Positions 15,781 through 24,840 are shown, counted from the stretch's first letter. The stretch is 64,000 bases of DNA from JACKFB01 sp041389525 (GCA_041389525.1 JAWKRR010000008.1:109736-173735); one strand, 5' to 3'. Notes: a model not told the origin generated them from the letters alone. A program made the numbers and translations.

Positions 15781-15812
15781 CCGATGCCCCGGACTCCTGT
15801 CTGGGGCATCGG
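15781..15812. terminator. Bidirectional terminator-like hairpin between convergent genes
   Basis: CCGATGCCCC (15781-15790) pairs perfectly with GGGGCATCGG (15803-15812) over a 12-base loop, followed by CGTTT. It lies between the convergent MopE-motif gene and the potassium channel gene, where a shared terminator is expected. Confidence 0.6.
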
Positions 15813-15843
15813 CGTTTGGGGGGTGGGCGGCGCGCCGAGCCTT

Positions 15844-17820
15844 TCAGTGCGGGCCGACGCCCCGCGTCGACGAGATCATGTCGCCGAGGGTCTCGAACTC
15901 GTCGACCTCGCCGAGGACCATCAAGGCGCCGCCAGCGCGTAGGCGGTAGGTCGGCGGCGGATGGTAGCGATAGGCGCCGCGACCGCGACGGCGCACCGCG
16001 ATGACGACGCACCCGGAGCGCTCGGTGATGCGGGCCTCCTCGAGGCGCAAGCCGGCGAAGACGCTGCCTGTGGCGATAGGGAACGCGCGGAGGCGTGCGG
16101 TGTGGCCCTCCGACGCCAGCAGCGCGTCGGAGAACGCGGCGAGTCCTGGGTGCAAGAGCTCATGGGCCAGCCGGACACCGCCGAGGGCCGCCGGTGCCAC
16201 GACGTCGTCGGCGCCGGCGGCGAGGAGACGACCGCGGCCGCTCGGGTCGTCGGCGCGGACGATGATTCGCAGGCGCGGGTTCGCGTGGCGGGCGAGCAGG
16301 CACAAGAAGAGGTTGTCGCGGTCGGAGTTGAGGACGATGGCCATCCCGGCCGCCTCCGGGAGGCCGGCGCGGGCGAGCACAGCGCGGTCGGTGGCGTCGC
16401 CGAGCAGGGTGGCCGGGCCGCCTTGGTCGGGCGGTGGGAGGTCGAGGAGGATGGACTCCTCCCGGTCGATGACCAGCCGGTGGACGCCCTGCCGGCCGAA
16501 GTCGTCGACCAGCCGGCGCCCGACCGCGCCGCAGCCCACGATCACCTGAGGACGAAGGGCGGCCTCGGCCTGTGAAGCGGGGGAGTCACGGGGGGGCGCC
16601 GTTGTCGCCGCGGTCGCCCGCGCGCTGACCTGGGAAGCCAGCTCCGACCACTCCGAGGCCGACTCCAAGCGAGGCGCCGAGCTCACGCTGCCCTCGAGCG
16701 GGCGCAGGCGGCGGCCGCTGCGGGAGACGAGCCTGCGCAGCTTTCGGAGCTCCTTCGGGCGCGCCAGGGCGACCACCGCGCCGCCCCCGCTGAGGCGCGC
16801 GTCCGGGTCTGGCGCATAGAGATAGTCGGTGCGGCTGCGCGGGCGGATCCCCAGCACCAGACAACCCGTGCGCGCCCCCAGGGCGGCCTCGGCCAGGCTC
16901 AGCCCCTCGGCCGGCGAGCCGGGCGTGACGGTGACCTCGACCAGGCCGCGCTGGTGGGCCTCGGTGGCGAGCATCGCCTCGGAGAACGCGACGAGGTGCG
17001 GCCGCAGCATGAGGTCGGCGATGCGCGATCCCCCGAGGTGGGCCGGCTCCACGACCGCGTTGACGCCGAGCGCCTCGAAGGTCTCGACGTTTGCGTCATC
17101 GGAGACCCGGACCACGATGGGGAGCGCGGGCGCGAGCTGGCGCGCGGTCACGCAGAGCATCAGGTTGTCGCGGTCGTCGGGGAGCGCCGCCACGAGGCCG
17201 AGGGCGTGGTCGAGCCGCGCGAGGCGCAGGCTCGCGTCGTCGGTCGCGTCGCCGATGACGAAGAGCATCGCGTCGCCGAGGGAGAGCGCGAGCTGCTCGA
17301 CGCGGGCTGCGTCTTTGGCGACCACGAGCAGGGGCGCCCGCGAGCGAGCGACCTCCGCGGCGGCGTGGGCCCCGGTGGCGCCTGCGCCGCAGACGACGAC
17401 ATGCCCCTCGAGCTTCGTGATGCGCTTGAGCTGCCGGCGCCGCCAGATCCCGTAGGCGAGATCGCCCTCGATGAGGTAGGCGGCCAGCGAGCTGAGGAAG
17501 TAGAGGAGGCTGGCTCCACCGAACAGGATCAGGCCCATGGTCAGCGACTTCAGGGCGTCGGTGTCCGCAGGGATGTGCTCGTCGTAGCCGACGGTGGAGA
17601 CCGTGATCAGCGTCATGTAGAGGCAGTCGATGGCCGCGTACCGCCCATCGGTGAGCAGGTAGTAGCCGTAGGAGCCGACCGCCAGCATCAAGATCAGCAG
17701 CGCGGTGGCGCGAGCCACTCGGATGACGCGCTGCCGCCGCTCGGCACCCGCGGCGAGCACCGCGATGGACGGGCCCATGCGGAAGGCCTCGGCCAAGCGA
17801 AAGCGACGCTGTTCCTCCAA
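15844..17820 (-). CDS. Potassium channel with two RCK (TrkA-N/TrkA-C) modules
   Basis: A 658-aa membrane protein with two transmembrane helices (about residues 38-56 and 90-114). The pore loop between them carries TVGYD at 76-80, a variant of the K+ selectivity filter TVGYG. Two cytoplasmic RCK units follow, each a Rossmann fold plus TrkA-C domain: the first has VVVCGAGATG near residue 140, the second VIVGCGAVG near 428. Tandem RCKs in one chain give a BK-like gating-ring arrangement; most bacterial channels of this class carry one. The TTG start at 17820 has GGAGG 7 bases upstream, but an ATG 14 codons later also has a GAGG at good spacing, so the start is not settled. It probably conducts K+ under nucleotide or ion control. 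Confidence 0.9.
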   Translation of the reverse strand: MEEQRRFRLAEAFRMGPSIAVLAAGAERRQRVIRVARATALLILMLAVGSYGYYLLTDGRYAAIDCLYMTLITVSTVGYDEHIPADTDALKSLTMGLILFGGASLLYFLSSLAAYLIEGDLAYGIWRRRQLKRITKLEGHVVVCGAGATGAHAAAEVARSRAPLLVVAKDAARVEQLALSLGDAMLFVIGDATDDASLRLARLDHALGLVAALPDDRDNLMLCVTARQLAPALPIVVRVSDDANVETFEALGVNAVVEPAHLGGSRIADLMLRPHLVAFSEAMLATEAHQRGLVEVTVTPGSPAEGLSLAEAALGARTGCLVLGIRPRSRTDYLYAPDPDARLSGGGAVVALARPKELRKLRRLVSRSGRRLRPLEGSVSSAPRLESASEWSELASQVSARATAATTAPPRDSPASQAEAALRPQVIVGCGAVGRRLVDDFGRQGVHRLVIDREESILLDLPPPDQGGPATLLGDATDRAVLARAGLPEAAGMAIVLNSDRDNLFLCLLARHANPRLRIIVRADDPSGRGRLLAAGADDVVAPAALGGVRLAHELLHPGLAAFSDALLASEGHTARLRAFPIATGSVFAGLRLEEARITERSGCVVIAVRRRGRGAYRYHPPPTYRLRAGGALMVLGEVDEFETLGDMISSTRGVGPH

Positions 17821-17967
17821 GGATCGGCCTCCGGGGGGTCTCGCCTACCGTCTACACCGAGCCGGGCGCTTGCGCGAATGGTGCACCGCGGTGCGCGCCG
17901 TGCGGGTTACGCCCCTGGGGGGTACCGACAGCCCGGGCCCACGGATTCCGCGGCGCCGGTGGCGCGC

Positions 17968-18297
17968 TCAGTCGCCCTCCCCTTCGCCCGCGCCAGCGCG
18001 GATGTGCTCGAACGCTTGGTCGAGGGTGCGGCGGACGCCCTCGTCGCACTTGCGCGGGGTGCGCTGACAGAAGTCCCAGGCGTCCTCGAGGTGAACGCGC
18101 CAGGGCTCGGGATCGGGGCCGATGAGGAGCTCGAGGGGTTCGACGGAGCGGAGCGCGCCGGGTGGCCCGAGATCGAGCGCCATGGTGGTCGCCGTCGCGG
18201 TGAAGCGCTGTCGGGAGCTGGTGTCGATGGCGCCGGTCGTCGCGCACGCGGCGAGCACGGTGAACGCGAGGGCGGCGGGGCGAAGAATCACGCGCAT
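17968..18297 (-). CDS. Small lipoprotein of unknown function
   Basis: A 109-aa protein with a signal peptide ending in a lipobox-like LAAC (Cys18). The mature part has no domain I recognise; it contains two Cys (CQRTPRKC) that could form a disulfide, and an acidic Gly-rich tail. It is transcribed away from the coiled-coil gene at 18385, so the two probably share a short divergent promoter region. It is short but has a convincing lipoprotein signal and GC-rich third positions. Confidence 0.65.
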   Translation of the reverse strand: MRVILRPAALAFTVLAACATTGAIDTSSRQRFTATATTMALDLGPPGALRSVEPLELLIGPDPEPWRVHLEDAWDFCQRTPRKCDEGVRRTLDQAFEHIRAGAGEGEGD

Positions 18298-18384
18298 CAG
18301 TAATCCCTGGGGCAGAGGTGTCGGGGGCGAGTATCGGTGTGTCGTCGGGGGACGGCAACGGGGCTTTCAGCTAGGCTTGGGCGC

Positions 18385-19437
18385 ATGGGCGGCGACGACG
18401 ATATGGATTTCGAGTCCGCGATGGGCGGGATGGACGTGCGGCCGATGCGCGGCGGGCCGGCGCGGGCGCCGCGGCCTGAGCCAACTGCGACGCCGGTGGG
18501 CGGCAAGGGCAAGCGCGGGAAGGGCCAGGCGCCGGGGGACGCGGCGCCGCCGCCCCGTGACGCCGTGGCGCCCGGGGTGCGGCGCGAGCTGGAGCAGAGC
18601 CTGCTCGAGATCGCGGCGCTCCGGGCGGAGCTGGCGTCGGCGGCCGCGCAGGCGAGCCAGGCGGTGGCGGACGCGCAGGCGGCCCGCGCGGCGCTGAGCA
18701 AGCTCGAAGAGCGCGTGGCGGGGTTGGAGACGGAGCGCGACGAGGCGTTGGCGCAGTACGAGGCCGCGGGGCGTGAGCGGAAGGCCGTGCAGCAGCGGCT
18801 GGCCGAAGCGCAGGAGCGGGGCAGGTCGCAGTCGCGGTCACGGCCTTCGGTCGATTCGCTGCTGACGGCGCGGGGGCTCGCGGACGAAGGGGAGCGCGAG
18901 CTGGTGTTTCAGGGATGGCTCGACAAGGGCCGCCTCGCCGAATGGCTCGCCGCCGTCGACTCGGACGACGCGACCGAGCTGCGGCGCTTCATCGACGACC
19001 GCGTCTCGCTGGTCTGTGGCGACCCGGGCTGCACCTCGCAGCCTGGCGCCGCCGAGCTGAAAGTCAGCAAGGAGCGCTGCGACGTGTGCGGCGGGTCCGA
19101 CACCCGGCGCGCGCTGGAGGCGTTCATCGAGCGCTGCGGGGCGCTTGGGATCGCCCGGGTCCGCATCGTCGGGGGCTCGCCGAACTACCATACGGAGCTG
19201 CGCAAGATGACCGACGGCGACACGCGCATCACGCTGAAGCTCATCCGCGGTGACTCCAAGCGCAATCAAACCGAGGCCAAAGCCGATCAGCGGCACTCGG
19301 ACCTCGTCATCGTCTGGGGTGGCACCATCCTCGACCACTCGACGAGCGGCAATTACGACAGCGCGCTCGGCCGGGTGCTGGTCATCGCGCACCGCGGCAT
19401 CGCGGGGATGCTGCTGCGAGCCACCGCCGAGCTGTGA
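18385..19437 (+). CDS. Coiled-coil protein with four-Cys site and DUF2325-like C-terminus
   Basis: 350 aa from ATG 18385; an in-frame ATG 16 codons upstream is less likely because the added residues look non-coding. Residues about 15-60 are disordered and Pro/Lys/Arg-rich. Residues about 65-150 form an Ala/Glu/Arg coiled coil. A putative zinc site has Cys211, Cys216, Cys232 and Cys235 (C-x4-C then CDVC). The C-terminal 100 residues start with RVRIVGGSPNYHTEL and include SDLVIVWGG, which resembles the DUF2325 fold (IVGG strand, then a DLV strand). DUF2325 has no firmly known role. There is no signal peptide, so it is cytoplasmic. The DUF2325 match is from memory and needs a profile search. Confidence 0.75.
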   Translation: MGGDDDMDFESAMGGMDVRPMRGGPARAPRPEPTATPVGGKGKRGKGQAPGDAAPPPRDAVAPGVRRELEQSLLEIAALRAELASAAAQASQAVADAQAARAALSKLEERVAGLETERDEALAQYEAAGRERKAVQQRLAEAQERGRSQSRSRPSVDSLLTARGLADEGERELVFQGWLDKGRLAEWLAAVDSDDATELRRFIDDRVSLVCGDPGCTSQPGAAELKVSKERCDVCGGSDTRRALEAFIERCGALGIARVRIVGGSPNYHTELRKMTDGDTRITLKLIRGDSKRNQTEAKADQRHSDLVIVWGGTILDHSTSGNYDSALGRVLVIAHRGIAGMLLRATAEL

Positions 19438-19441
19438 CCCC

Positions 19442-19457
19442 GTTCGAGGAGTCGAAC
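19442..19457. terminator. Short perfect hairpin after the coiled-coil gene
   Basis: GTTCGA (19442-19447) and TCGAAC (19452-19457) pair over a GGAG loop, 4 bases after the stop codon. The stem is short and no T tract follows, so termination is only a guess. Confidence 0.25.
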
Positions 19458-19522
19458 TCCGCTCCCGTTGCAGTGAGCCCGAGCACGGGGCTACGATGGC
19501 GAATCCCTGACCACAGGCGCGC

Positions 19523-20065
19523 GTGATGATTCGGCTATCCTCGCTTTGCGTGGTGGCGTTCTGGACGCTCGGAGTCATCGCGTGTGGCGAGACATCCACG
19601 GGTGACTCCGCGGACGTCCCTGGCGAAATCGGGAGCACGGCTGACGCGGACGCCGACGGCGAGGTGGCCGCGGACGCGGAGCCGGACGCGGATTCCATCG
19701 CTGACACCGCCTCAGACGCGGACGCCGTCCCAGACGTCGACGCAGGCGCAGACGCTGTCCCCGACACCGATGCGGACGACGTCCCCGACGCGGCGCTCGA
19801 CGTCCCCGACGCGGTGCTCGACGCGGACGACGTCCCCGACGCGGTGCTCGACGTCCCCGACTCGGTGCTCGACGCGGACGCCGACGCCGACGCCATCGGG
19901 GACGCCGGGCCGGACGCGTTCCCGGGTCGCCTCGCCCTGGCGCCGACCCTCGGTGGCGGCGTCATCGCGGACGCCATCCACCGCCTCCGCCTGACCATCG
20001 GCACGCCTCGCCCTCTCGGCGAGACCTCCGACGACACCCACATCTTGCGTCTCGGCCCCCAGTAG
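19523..20065 (+). CDS. Asp-rich repetitive lipoprotein
   Basis: 180 aa. The signal peptide ends in VIAC with the lipidated Cys at 21. GTG 19523 is followed directly by ATG 19526, which may be the true start. Residues about 28-135 are low complexity: Asp, Ala, Val and Pro in DAD and DVPDAVL repeats. This resembles the acidic linkers often found behind lipoboxes in Myxococcota surface proteins. The last 45 residues are ordinary sequence (LAPTLGGGVIADAIHRLRL). The very acidic linker suggests a spacer holding the C-terminal part away from the membrane, possibly binding cations. It lies 12 bases upstream of the secreted protein at 20078, so the two are probably co-transcribed. Confidence 0.75.
   Translation: MMIRLSSLCVVAFWTLGVIACGETSTGDSADVPGEIGSTADADADGEVAADAEPDADSIADTASDADAVPDVDAGADAVPDTDADDVPDAALDVPDAVLDADDVPDAVLDVPDSVLDADADADAIGDAGPDAFPGRLALAPTLGGGVIADAIHRLRLTIGTPRPLGETSDDTHILRLGPQ
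19778..19873 (+). repeat. Short in-frame repeats coding for DVPDAVL
   Basis: Four near-identical copies of GACGTCCCCGACGCGGTGCTC begin at 19778, 19799, 19829 and 19850, spaced 21 or 30 bases apart, interleaved with GAC/GCG codons. Such arrays can change copy number by slippage. Confidence 0.6.
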
Positions 20066-20077
20066 CACGAGGTCTCC

Positions 20078-21904
20078 ATGCGCTCGCTCACCGCCCTCGC
20101 CGTCTTCGCAGCAAGCACGAGCCTCGCCCTCAGCGCGGTGGCCGCGCCCGGCCTCATGCCCGTGCAGGGTCTCCTGACGACGGTCGACGGCACCCCGGTC
20201 GACGGCCTCACCGACCTGCAGTTCGGCCTCTACACGTCCGAGACCGGCGGGACCCCGTTCTGGACGGAGGCGCAGAGCCTGGACCTCGACGCGGGCTTCT
20301 TCACCGCCTACCTCGGGGACATCAGCGCGCTGGACATGGCGCTCTTCGCCGACACGCCCACGACCTGGCTCGGCGTCGCCATCGAGGGCGCCACCGAGCT
20401 TCCCCGAGTGATCGTCGGCGAGGCCGGCCGCGCAGGCTACGCGCAGCTCTGCGGCGACTCCACGACCCTGGGCGGCCTCAGCCCCGAAGATCTCGCCATC
20501 GCGGCCGGGCCGGGCCTGCTCCTCTCGGGCGGCGTCATGTCGCTGAGCGCGGCCGGCTGCCAACCCGGTGACGTGCTCAAACGCTCCCCCACAGGCGACG
20601 CCTGGGTGTGCGGTCCCGATCAGGTCGGCACCGGCGACGGGGCGCCCTCCATCGGCGCCGGCTTGGTCTTGTTCGGCCAGACCCTCAGCGTCGACCAAGC
20701 CGCGGTCGAGGGCTGGGCCCGCGGCGTCTGCTACGACTCCGTGAGCGAGCTGACCGAAGCCCTCGACTCCATCTATATGGACGCCGGCTACGCGCCCGCC
20801 TGGGGCGACCTCACCGACGTCCCGGCCGGATTCGCGGACGGCGTCGACGACGGCACCGCCTATCTCGGCGGCGAGGGAGTCGAGGTGGACGGCGACACCA
20901 TCGGCCTGAAGCCGGCAGCCCTTGGCGCCCTCGGCGGCGTCGCGGCCTTCACCTGCTCCCTCGGCGACGTCGTCGTCGGCATCGGCCAGGACGGCACGGT
21001 CCAGTGCGGCCCGGACCTCCAGGGCGGCGGCTCGGCCCTCCCGCCGCTGGCCGCGACCGAGCCCACGAAGCTCTCCACCGGGTCGACCACCCCGGGGAAA
21101 ACCCTCGCGACCGACGCGGACTTCGTCTACTTCGCGACGAAGACCGACATCGCGCGCGTCGCCCTCGCCGGCGGGATCCCGCAAGGGCTGAGCAGCGGCC
21201 ACTCCGACCTCGTCGGGATCGCGGTCGACGCCACCTACGTCTACTACGCGGACTACGCCGAGACCTCGTCGACCGGGCTCATCGGCCGCATCCCCAAGGC
21301 GGGCGGTTCCAAAGAGACCATCTCGCCCGCCGTGCCGTCGGCGAAGCGCCCGAACGGCCTGCTGCTGCTGGCGGGGACCCTGTACTGGGGCAGCGAATCG
21401 GCCGTCAACGCGGTCTCCATCTCGGGCGGCTCATCGATCGCCTTCGACACGGGGAAGGCCGAGCTCCTCACCCACGACGCGACGCACCTCTGGTTCGTGC
21501 GCTCCACCGTGCTCACCCGCGTCCCGATCGCCGGAGGCGCCGCGCAAGCCGTGGCGCGGGTGGGTAACGCCACAGCCATCGCCCCGGCCGCAGCGGGCGT
21601 CGTCGTCGCCACCACAAACTACGTGGCGTACGTGCCAAAAGCCGGCGGTCGCACCCGCCTGCTCATCGCCGCCGGCAACCCCGTCAGCGCGCTTATCACC
21701 CACAACGGCTGGGCCTACGCCGTCGCCCAGGGCGGCGTCCTCCTCGCCATGGCCGCCGACGGCAGCGGCCAACCCGACATCGTCTCCCTCTCGGGCGCTG
21801 TCGGCCTCGCGATCCGCGGCGAGACGCTCATCTTCTCGGGAGCCAACGCCGACGGCACGGGGATCATGAGCTTCCCAGCCCTCGCCGCCCTCCCCTCGCC
21901 CTGA
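20078..21904 (+). CDS. Secreted protein with propeller-like C-terminal half
   Basis: 608 aa from ATG 20078, with GAGG 6 bases upstream. The signal peptide is cleaved near Ala23. Residues about 25-125 resemble a beta-sandwich domain found in cell-surface proteins (QGLLTTVDGTPVDG, LQFGLY). Residues about 330-600 contain repeated short strands (DFVYFATKTDIARV, TYVYYADYAE, GTLYWGS, HLWFVRS, GWAYAVAQGG) typical of beta-propeller blades with a GG turn between them. No catalytic residues were recognised. It probably acts in the periplasm or at the cell surface. The preceding Asp-rich lipoprotein is the likely operon partner. A strong hairpin follows the stop. Confidence 0.85.
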   Translation: MRSLTALAVFAASTSLALSAVAAPGLMPVQGLLTTVDGTPVDGLTDLQFGLYTSETGGTPFWTEAQSLDLDAGFFTAYLGDISALDMALFADTPTTWLGVAIEGATELPRVIVGEAGRAGYAQLCGDSTTLGGLSPEDLAIAAGPGLLLSGGVMSLSAAGCQPGDVLKRSPTGDAWVCGPDQVGTGDGAPSIGAGLVLFGQTLSVDQAAVEGWARGVCYDSVSELTEALDSIYMDAGYAPAWGDLTDVPAGFADGVDDGTAYLGGEGVEVDGDTIGLKPAALGALGGVAAFTCSLGDVVVGIGQDGTVQCGPDLQGGGSALPPLAATEPTKLSTGSTTPGKTLATDADFVYFATKTDIARVALAGGIPQGLSSGHSDLVGIAVDATYVYYADYAETSSTGLIGRIPKAGGSKETISPAVPSAKRPNGLLLLAGTLYWGSESAVNAVSISGGSSIAFDTGKAELLTHDATHLWFVRSTVLTRVPIAGGAAQAVARVGNATAIAPAAAGVVVATTNYVAYVPKAGGRTRLLIAAGNPVSALITHNGWAYAVAQGGVLLAMAADGSGQPDIVSLSGAVGLAIRGETLIFSGANADGTGIMSFPALAALPSP

Positions 21905-21912
21905 AGCGCGAA

Positions 21913-21943
21913 AGGCCCCGCGGAGTTTCCTCGCGCGGGGCCT
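21913..21943. terminator. Strong hairpin between secreted protein gene and tRNA-Phe
   Basis: AGGCCCCGCG (21913-21922) pairs perfectly with CGCGGGGCCT (21934-21943). Read rightward it follows the secreted protein stop by 9 bases. Read leftward it follows the tRNA by 7 bases and ends in TTTCGC, so it can serve both. Confidence 0.7.
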
Positions 21944-21950
21944 CTCTCGG

Positions 21951-22023
21951 TGGCCAGGGACGGAATCGAACCGCCGGCACGGGGATTTTCAGTCCCCTGC
22001 TCTACCGACTGAGCTACCTGGCC
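21951..22023 (-). tRNA. tRNA-Phe (anticodon GAA)
   Basis: 73 bases fold as a full cloverleaf on the minus strand. The acceptor stem GGCCAGG pairs with CCTGGCC and the discriminator base is A. The D-arm contains AGCTCAGTCGGTAGAGC. The anticodon loop CTGAAAA sits between GGGGA and TCCCC, giving anticodon GAA. The T-arm contains GGTTCGATTCC. CCA is not encoded (ACCG follows). No integrase or duplicated att-like copy was seen nearby. Confidence 0.97.
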
Positions 22024-22103
22024 ATGGCAAAGCGAGGGCAGATGGTAGTCTTGCGCCCGCCGCTGTCAACCTGAAACGGGCGACTTTGCGACGAGCCCCG
22101 GCG

Positions 22104-23021
22104 TCACAGCCCGAGATCCCGCAGCGATTCGAAGTGGGCCCGCTGCGCATCGTCCAATTCGGCCGGCACGTCGACCATGACCCGGACGTAGAAGTCGCCG
22201 GCTCCTCCGCGCTTCGGAAAGCCCTTCCCGCGGATCCGGATGCGCTTTCCCGAGCCCGTCGCGGCCGGGATCTTCAGCCGCTTCGTGTCGCCGCCGGGCA
22301 GCGTCACCTCGACCGAGCCACCGAGCACCGCCGTCGTCACCGACACCGGCAGGTCCATCTCCACGTCGTCGCCCAGCCGCCGATAGATCGGGTGCTCAGC
22401 CACGCTGACCTCGAGCAGCAGGTCGCCCGCCTGGCCGCCGCCGGGACCCGGCTCGCCGCGGCCCTGGACGCGCATCTTCTGGCCGCTGCGAATCCCCGCC
22501 GGGACCTTCACGTTGATGGTCTCCGTCCCCTGCGGCCCCTTCAGCGTGAACGACCGCTCACCGCCGTGGTAGGCCTCGTGAAACCCGACCGTCAGCGCGC
22601 TCTCCACGTCCCGTCCGCGCGCCGGACGACGCCCGCCGCCGCCGCCGAAGGGGTTGAACCCGCCCTGCGCGCGACCCCCGTTTCCGCCGCCGCCACCGAA
22701 GAGCGACCGGAAGTCGAACCCTCCGCCCCCGCCGATGTCGTCGAAGATCGAGCGGAAATCGAAGTTCTGGAAGATGTCTTCCTGGCTGTACCGCTGCCCG
22801 AAGCCCTCGGCGCCGAACATGTCGTACTGCTTGCGCTTGTCCGCGTCGGAGAGCACCGCGTAGGCCTCGTTGACCTCCTTGAAGCGCTCCTCGGCCGCCT
22901 TGTCATCCGGGTTCCGGTCCGGGTGGTACTGAAGCGCCAGCTTGCGAAACGCCTTCTTGATCTCGTCGGCGCTGGCTTTGCGCTCGACCCCAAGCGTCTC
23001 GTAGTAGTCCCGAGCGGCCAT
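22104..23021 (-). CDS. DnaJ-family co-chaperone, CbpA type (no zinc finger)
   Basis: 305 aa from ATG 23021, with AGGAG 8 bases upstream; a GTG two codons earlier has too short a spacing. The J domain occupies residues 4-68 with the HPD motif at 33-35, which stimulates DnaK ATPase. A Gly/Phe-rich linker follows (about 85-155). The C-terminal peptide-binding domains include GRDVESALTVGFHEA, a G-rich QGRGEPG segment and a final VMVDVPAELDD. The CxxCxGxG zinc repeats of classical DnaJ are missing, so this is a class II (CbpA-like) protein. It acts in the cytoplasm. No dnaK is visible here. It is a single gene upstream of tRNA-Phe and divergent from none of its close neighbours. Confidence 0.93.
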   Translation of the reverse strand: MAARDYYETLGVERKASADEIKKAFRKLALQYHPDRNPDDKAAEERFKEVNEAYAVLSDADKRKQYDMFGAEGFGQRYSQEDIFQNFDFRSIFDDIGGGGGFDFRSLFGGGGGNGGRAQGGFNPFGGGGGRRPARGRDVESALTVGFHEAYHGGERSFTLKGPQGTETINVKVPAGIRSGQKMRVQGRGEPGPGGGQAGDLLLEVSVAEHPIYRRLGDDVEMDLPVSVTTAVLGGSVEVTLPGGDTKRLKIPAATGSGKRIRIRGKGFPKRGGAGDFYVRVMVDVPAELDDAQRAHFESLRDLGL

Positions 23022-23097
23022 CTTCACGACTCCTTAGAGGGGCGGCGGCGACCCATGGGCGCGGCCGGCCATACGGTGGGGACGCGGAGGCCTTCGG

Positions 23098-24840
23098 TCA
23101 AGGTGCGCGCACACCGGCGGCGTCGCCTTCACCGCGGGGATCGGCGGCCCCACTGAGCGTGCCGTCGTCGGCGCGCCAGACGGCCATCGCGTTCCCCATG
23201 CCGGAGATCTCACGCAGCTTGTGGCCGCGCGCTTCCAACGCCTTGCGCGTGTCGGGGCTCAGGCCCAGCCGCTCCCAGACCAGCTGATCGGGATACCACT
23301 GGTGGTGCACCCGCGGCGCGCCGACCGCCTCGCTGACGTCCATCTTGAAATCCACGACGCCCAGGATGCTCTGCAGGGTCGTGGTGATGATGAAGGACCC
23401 GCCCGGGCTGCCGAAGGCGCCCACCGCGTCGCCGCCGCGCAGCAGCAAGGTCGGCGTCATGCTGGAGAGCGGCCGCTTGCCCGGCGCGATGGCGTTGGCC
23501 TCGTCGCCCACCAGCCCAAACGCGTTCGGCGCCCCCGGGCTCGCCGAGAAATCGTCCATCTCGTTGTTCAGCACGACCCCGGTGCTGCCCGCGACGCGGC
23601 CGTTGCCGAAGCGCAGGTTGATGGTCTGGGTGCAGGCGACGGCGTCCCCGTTGGCCAGGATGATGCTGAAATGCGAGGTGTGGGTTCGCTCTCCGGGGCG
23701 CACCTTCACCCTGGCGATGGCGCTGGCCTTGGTGGCGCGGCGGGCGCGGGCGACCTCACGGTGTAGCCGCTCGATCGCGGGCTGGCCTATGAAGGACTCG
23801 CGGTCGACGTTGGTGTGGTCGGGGTCGCCGAGACCGGTCGCGCGCATGGCGAAGGCCCGCTTCATCACCTCGGCCAGCCGGTGGATGTATTCGGCCGACC
23901 CGAAGCCCCACGAGGCGACGTCGAAGCCTTCGAGGACCGCCAGCATCTGCACGAGCAACAGCCCACCGGAGCTTGGCGGCCCCATGCTGACGACCTGGTA
24001 GCCGCGGTAGCTTCCGACGACCGGCTCGCGGCGCTGGACGGTGTAGGTGGCGAGGTCGGCGAGGCTCCAGATGCCGCCCTCGGCGTTGACGGCGCGCACC
24101 AGCTCGCGGGCGACGGCCCCGGTGTAGAAGTCGTCGCCGCCGCTGGTCGCGATGGCGTCGAGGGTGCGCGCGAGGTCGGGCTGCTTCAGCACCGAGCCGA
24201 CCGCGGGCGCTCGACCGGCCGGGGCGAAGACCTTCTGCGCGCTGGCGTTCATGTGCGAGAGCGAGCCGGCGACGGCCTGCGCGAGGCGCGGGCTGACCGG
24301 GAAGCCGTCGCGCGCGAGTCGAATCGCTGGCGCGAGCACGGCGGCCAGCGGCAGCTTGCCGCGGGCCGTGTGGATGGCGACCAGCCCCTTGACCAGCCCC
24401 GGGATGGCCGCGGCCCTGGCCGACCAGGTGCTCTCGCCCTCGACGACGTGGCCGTCACGAACGTACATGTCCCGGTTGGCTTCGCGAGGTGCCCGCTCGC
24501 GGAAGTCCCACGTCTCGGTCTCGTCGCCCATATGAAGGACCAGGAAGCCGCCGCCACCGAGCCCCGACGACCAGGGTTCGACCACCGACAAGGCGAAGCC
24601 CACGGCCACGGCCGCGTCCGCCGCGTTGCCGCCGGCCGCCAGCGCCTCATTCCCCGCAGCGGTCGCCAGCGGGTGGGCGGTGGCCACCATGCCGGCGTCG
24701 GCCTCTGCGGGAGCGCGAAACGCGGCGAAGGAGTTGAGCGCGAACCAGCAGACGATGCCCAGCGCGGCGGGCGCTACCAGCCTCCGCCGTGTCACATGCG
24801 GGCGACGGGGGGCAGCGAGGGAGCGGGTCGGGGCAGCCAT
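23098..24840 (-). CDS. ggt: Gamma-glutamyltransferase (Ntn hydrolase)
   Basis: 580 aa with an N-terminal signal anchor (about residues 20-44). It cleaves or transfers the gamma-glutamyl group of glutathione-like compounds in the periplasm. The proenzyme cuts itself before the nucleophile Thr388 in HTSHFSI (TTHYS in E. coli), giving large and small subunits. Other family marks are AAGGNAADAAVA, SGLGGGGF, the NNEMDDFS loop, RPLSSMTPT for the oxyanion site, and GSPGGS. Length matches the family. It starts about 80 bases from the divergent PHA-system gene. The lipid-anchored or membrane-bound form is inferred from the uncleaved hydrophobic N-terminus. Identification is firm. Confidence 0.95.
   Translation of the reverse strand: MAAPTRSLAAPRRPHVTRRRLVAPAALGIVCWFALNSFAAFRAPAEADAGMVATAHPLATAAGNEALAAGGNAADAAVAVGFALSVVEPWSSGLGGGGFLVLHMGDETETWDFRERAPREANRDMYVRDGHVVEGESTWSARAAAIPGLVKGLVAIHTARGKLPLAAVLAPAIRLARDGFPVSPRLAQAVAGSLSHMNASAQKVFAPAGRAPAVGSVLKQPDLARTLDAIATSGGDDFYTGAVARELVRAVNAEGGIWSLADLATYTVQRREPVVGSYRGYQVVSMGPPSSGGLLLVQMLAVLEGFDVASWGFGSAEYIHRLAEVMKRAFAMRATGLGDPDHTNVDRESFIGQPAIERLHREVARARRATKASAIARVKVRPGERTHTSHFSIILANGDAVACTQTINLRFGNGRVAGSTGVVLNNEMDDFSASPGAPNAFGLVGDEANAIAPGKRPLSSMTPTLLLRGGDAVGAFGSPGGSFIITTTLQSILGVVDFKMDVSEAVGAPRVHHQWYPDQLVWERLGLSPDTRKALEARGHKLREISGMGNAMAVWRADDGTLSGAADPRGEGDAAGVRAP

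Noticed and set aside
19442..19457. T-arm-like GTTCGAGGAGTCGAAC as a tRNA remnant
   Set aside because: No acceptor, D or anticodon arms can be folded around it.
21951..22023. tRNA-Phe as an integration site of a genomic island
   Set aside because: No integrase, no duplicated tRNA end and no mobile genes were seen on either side.
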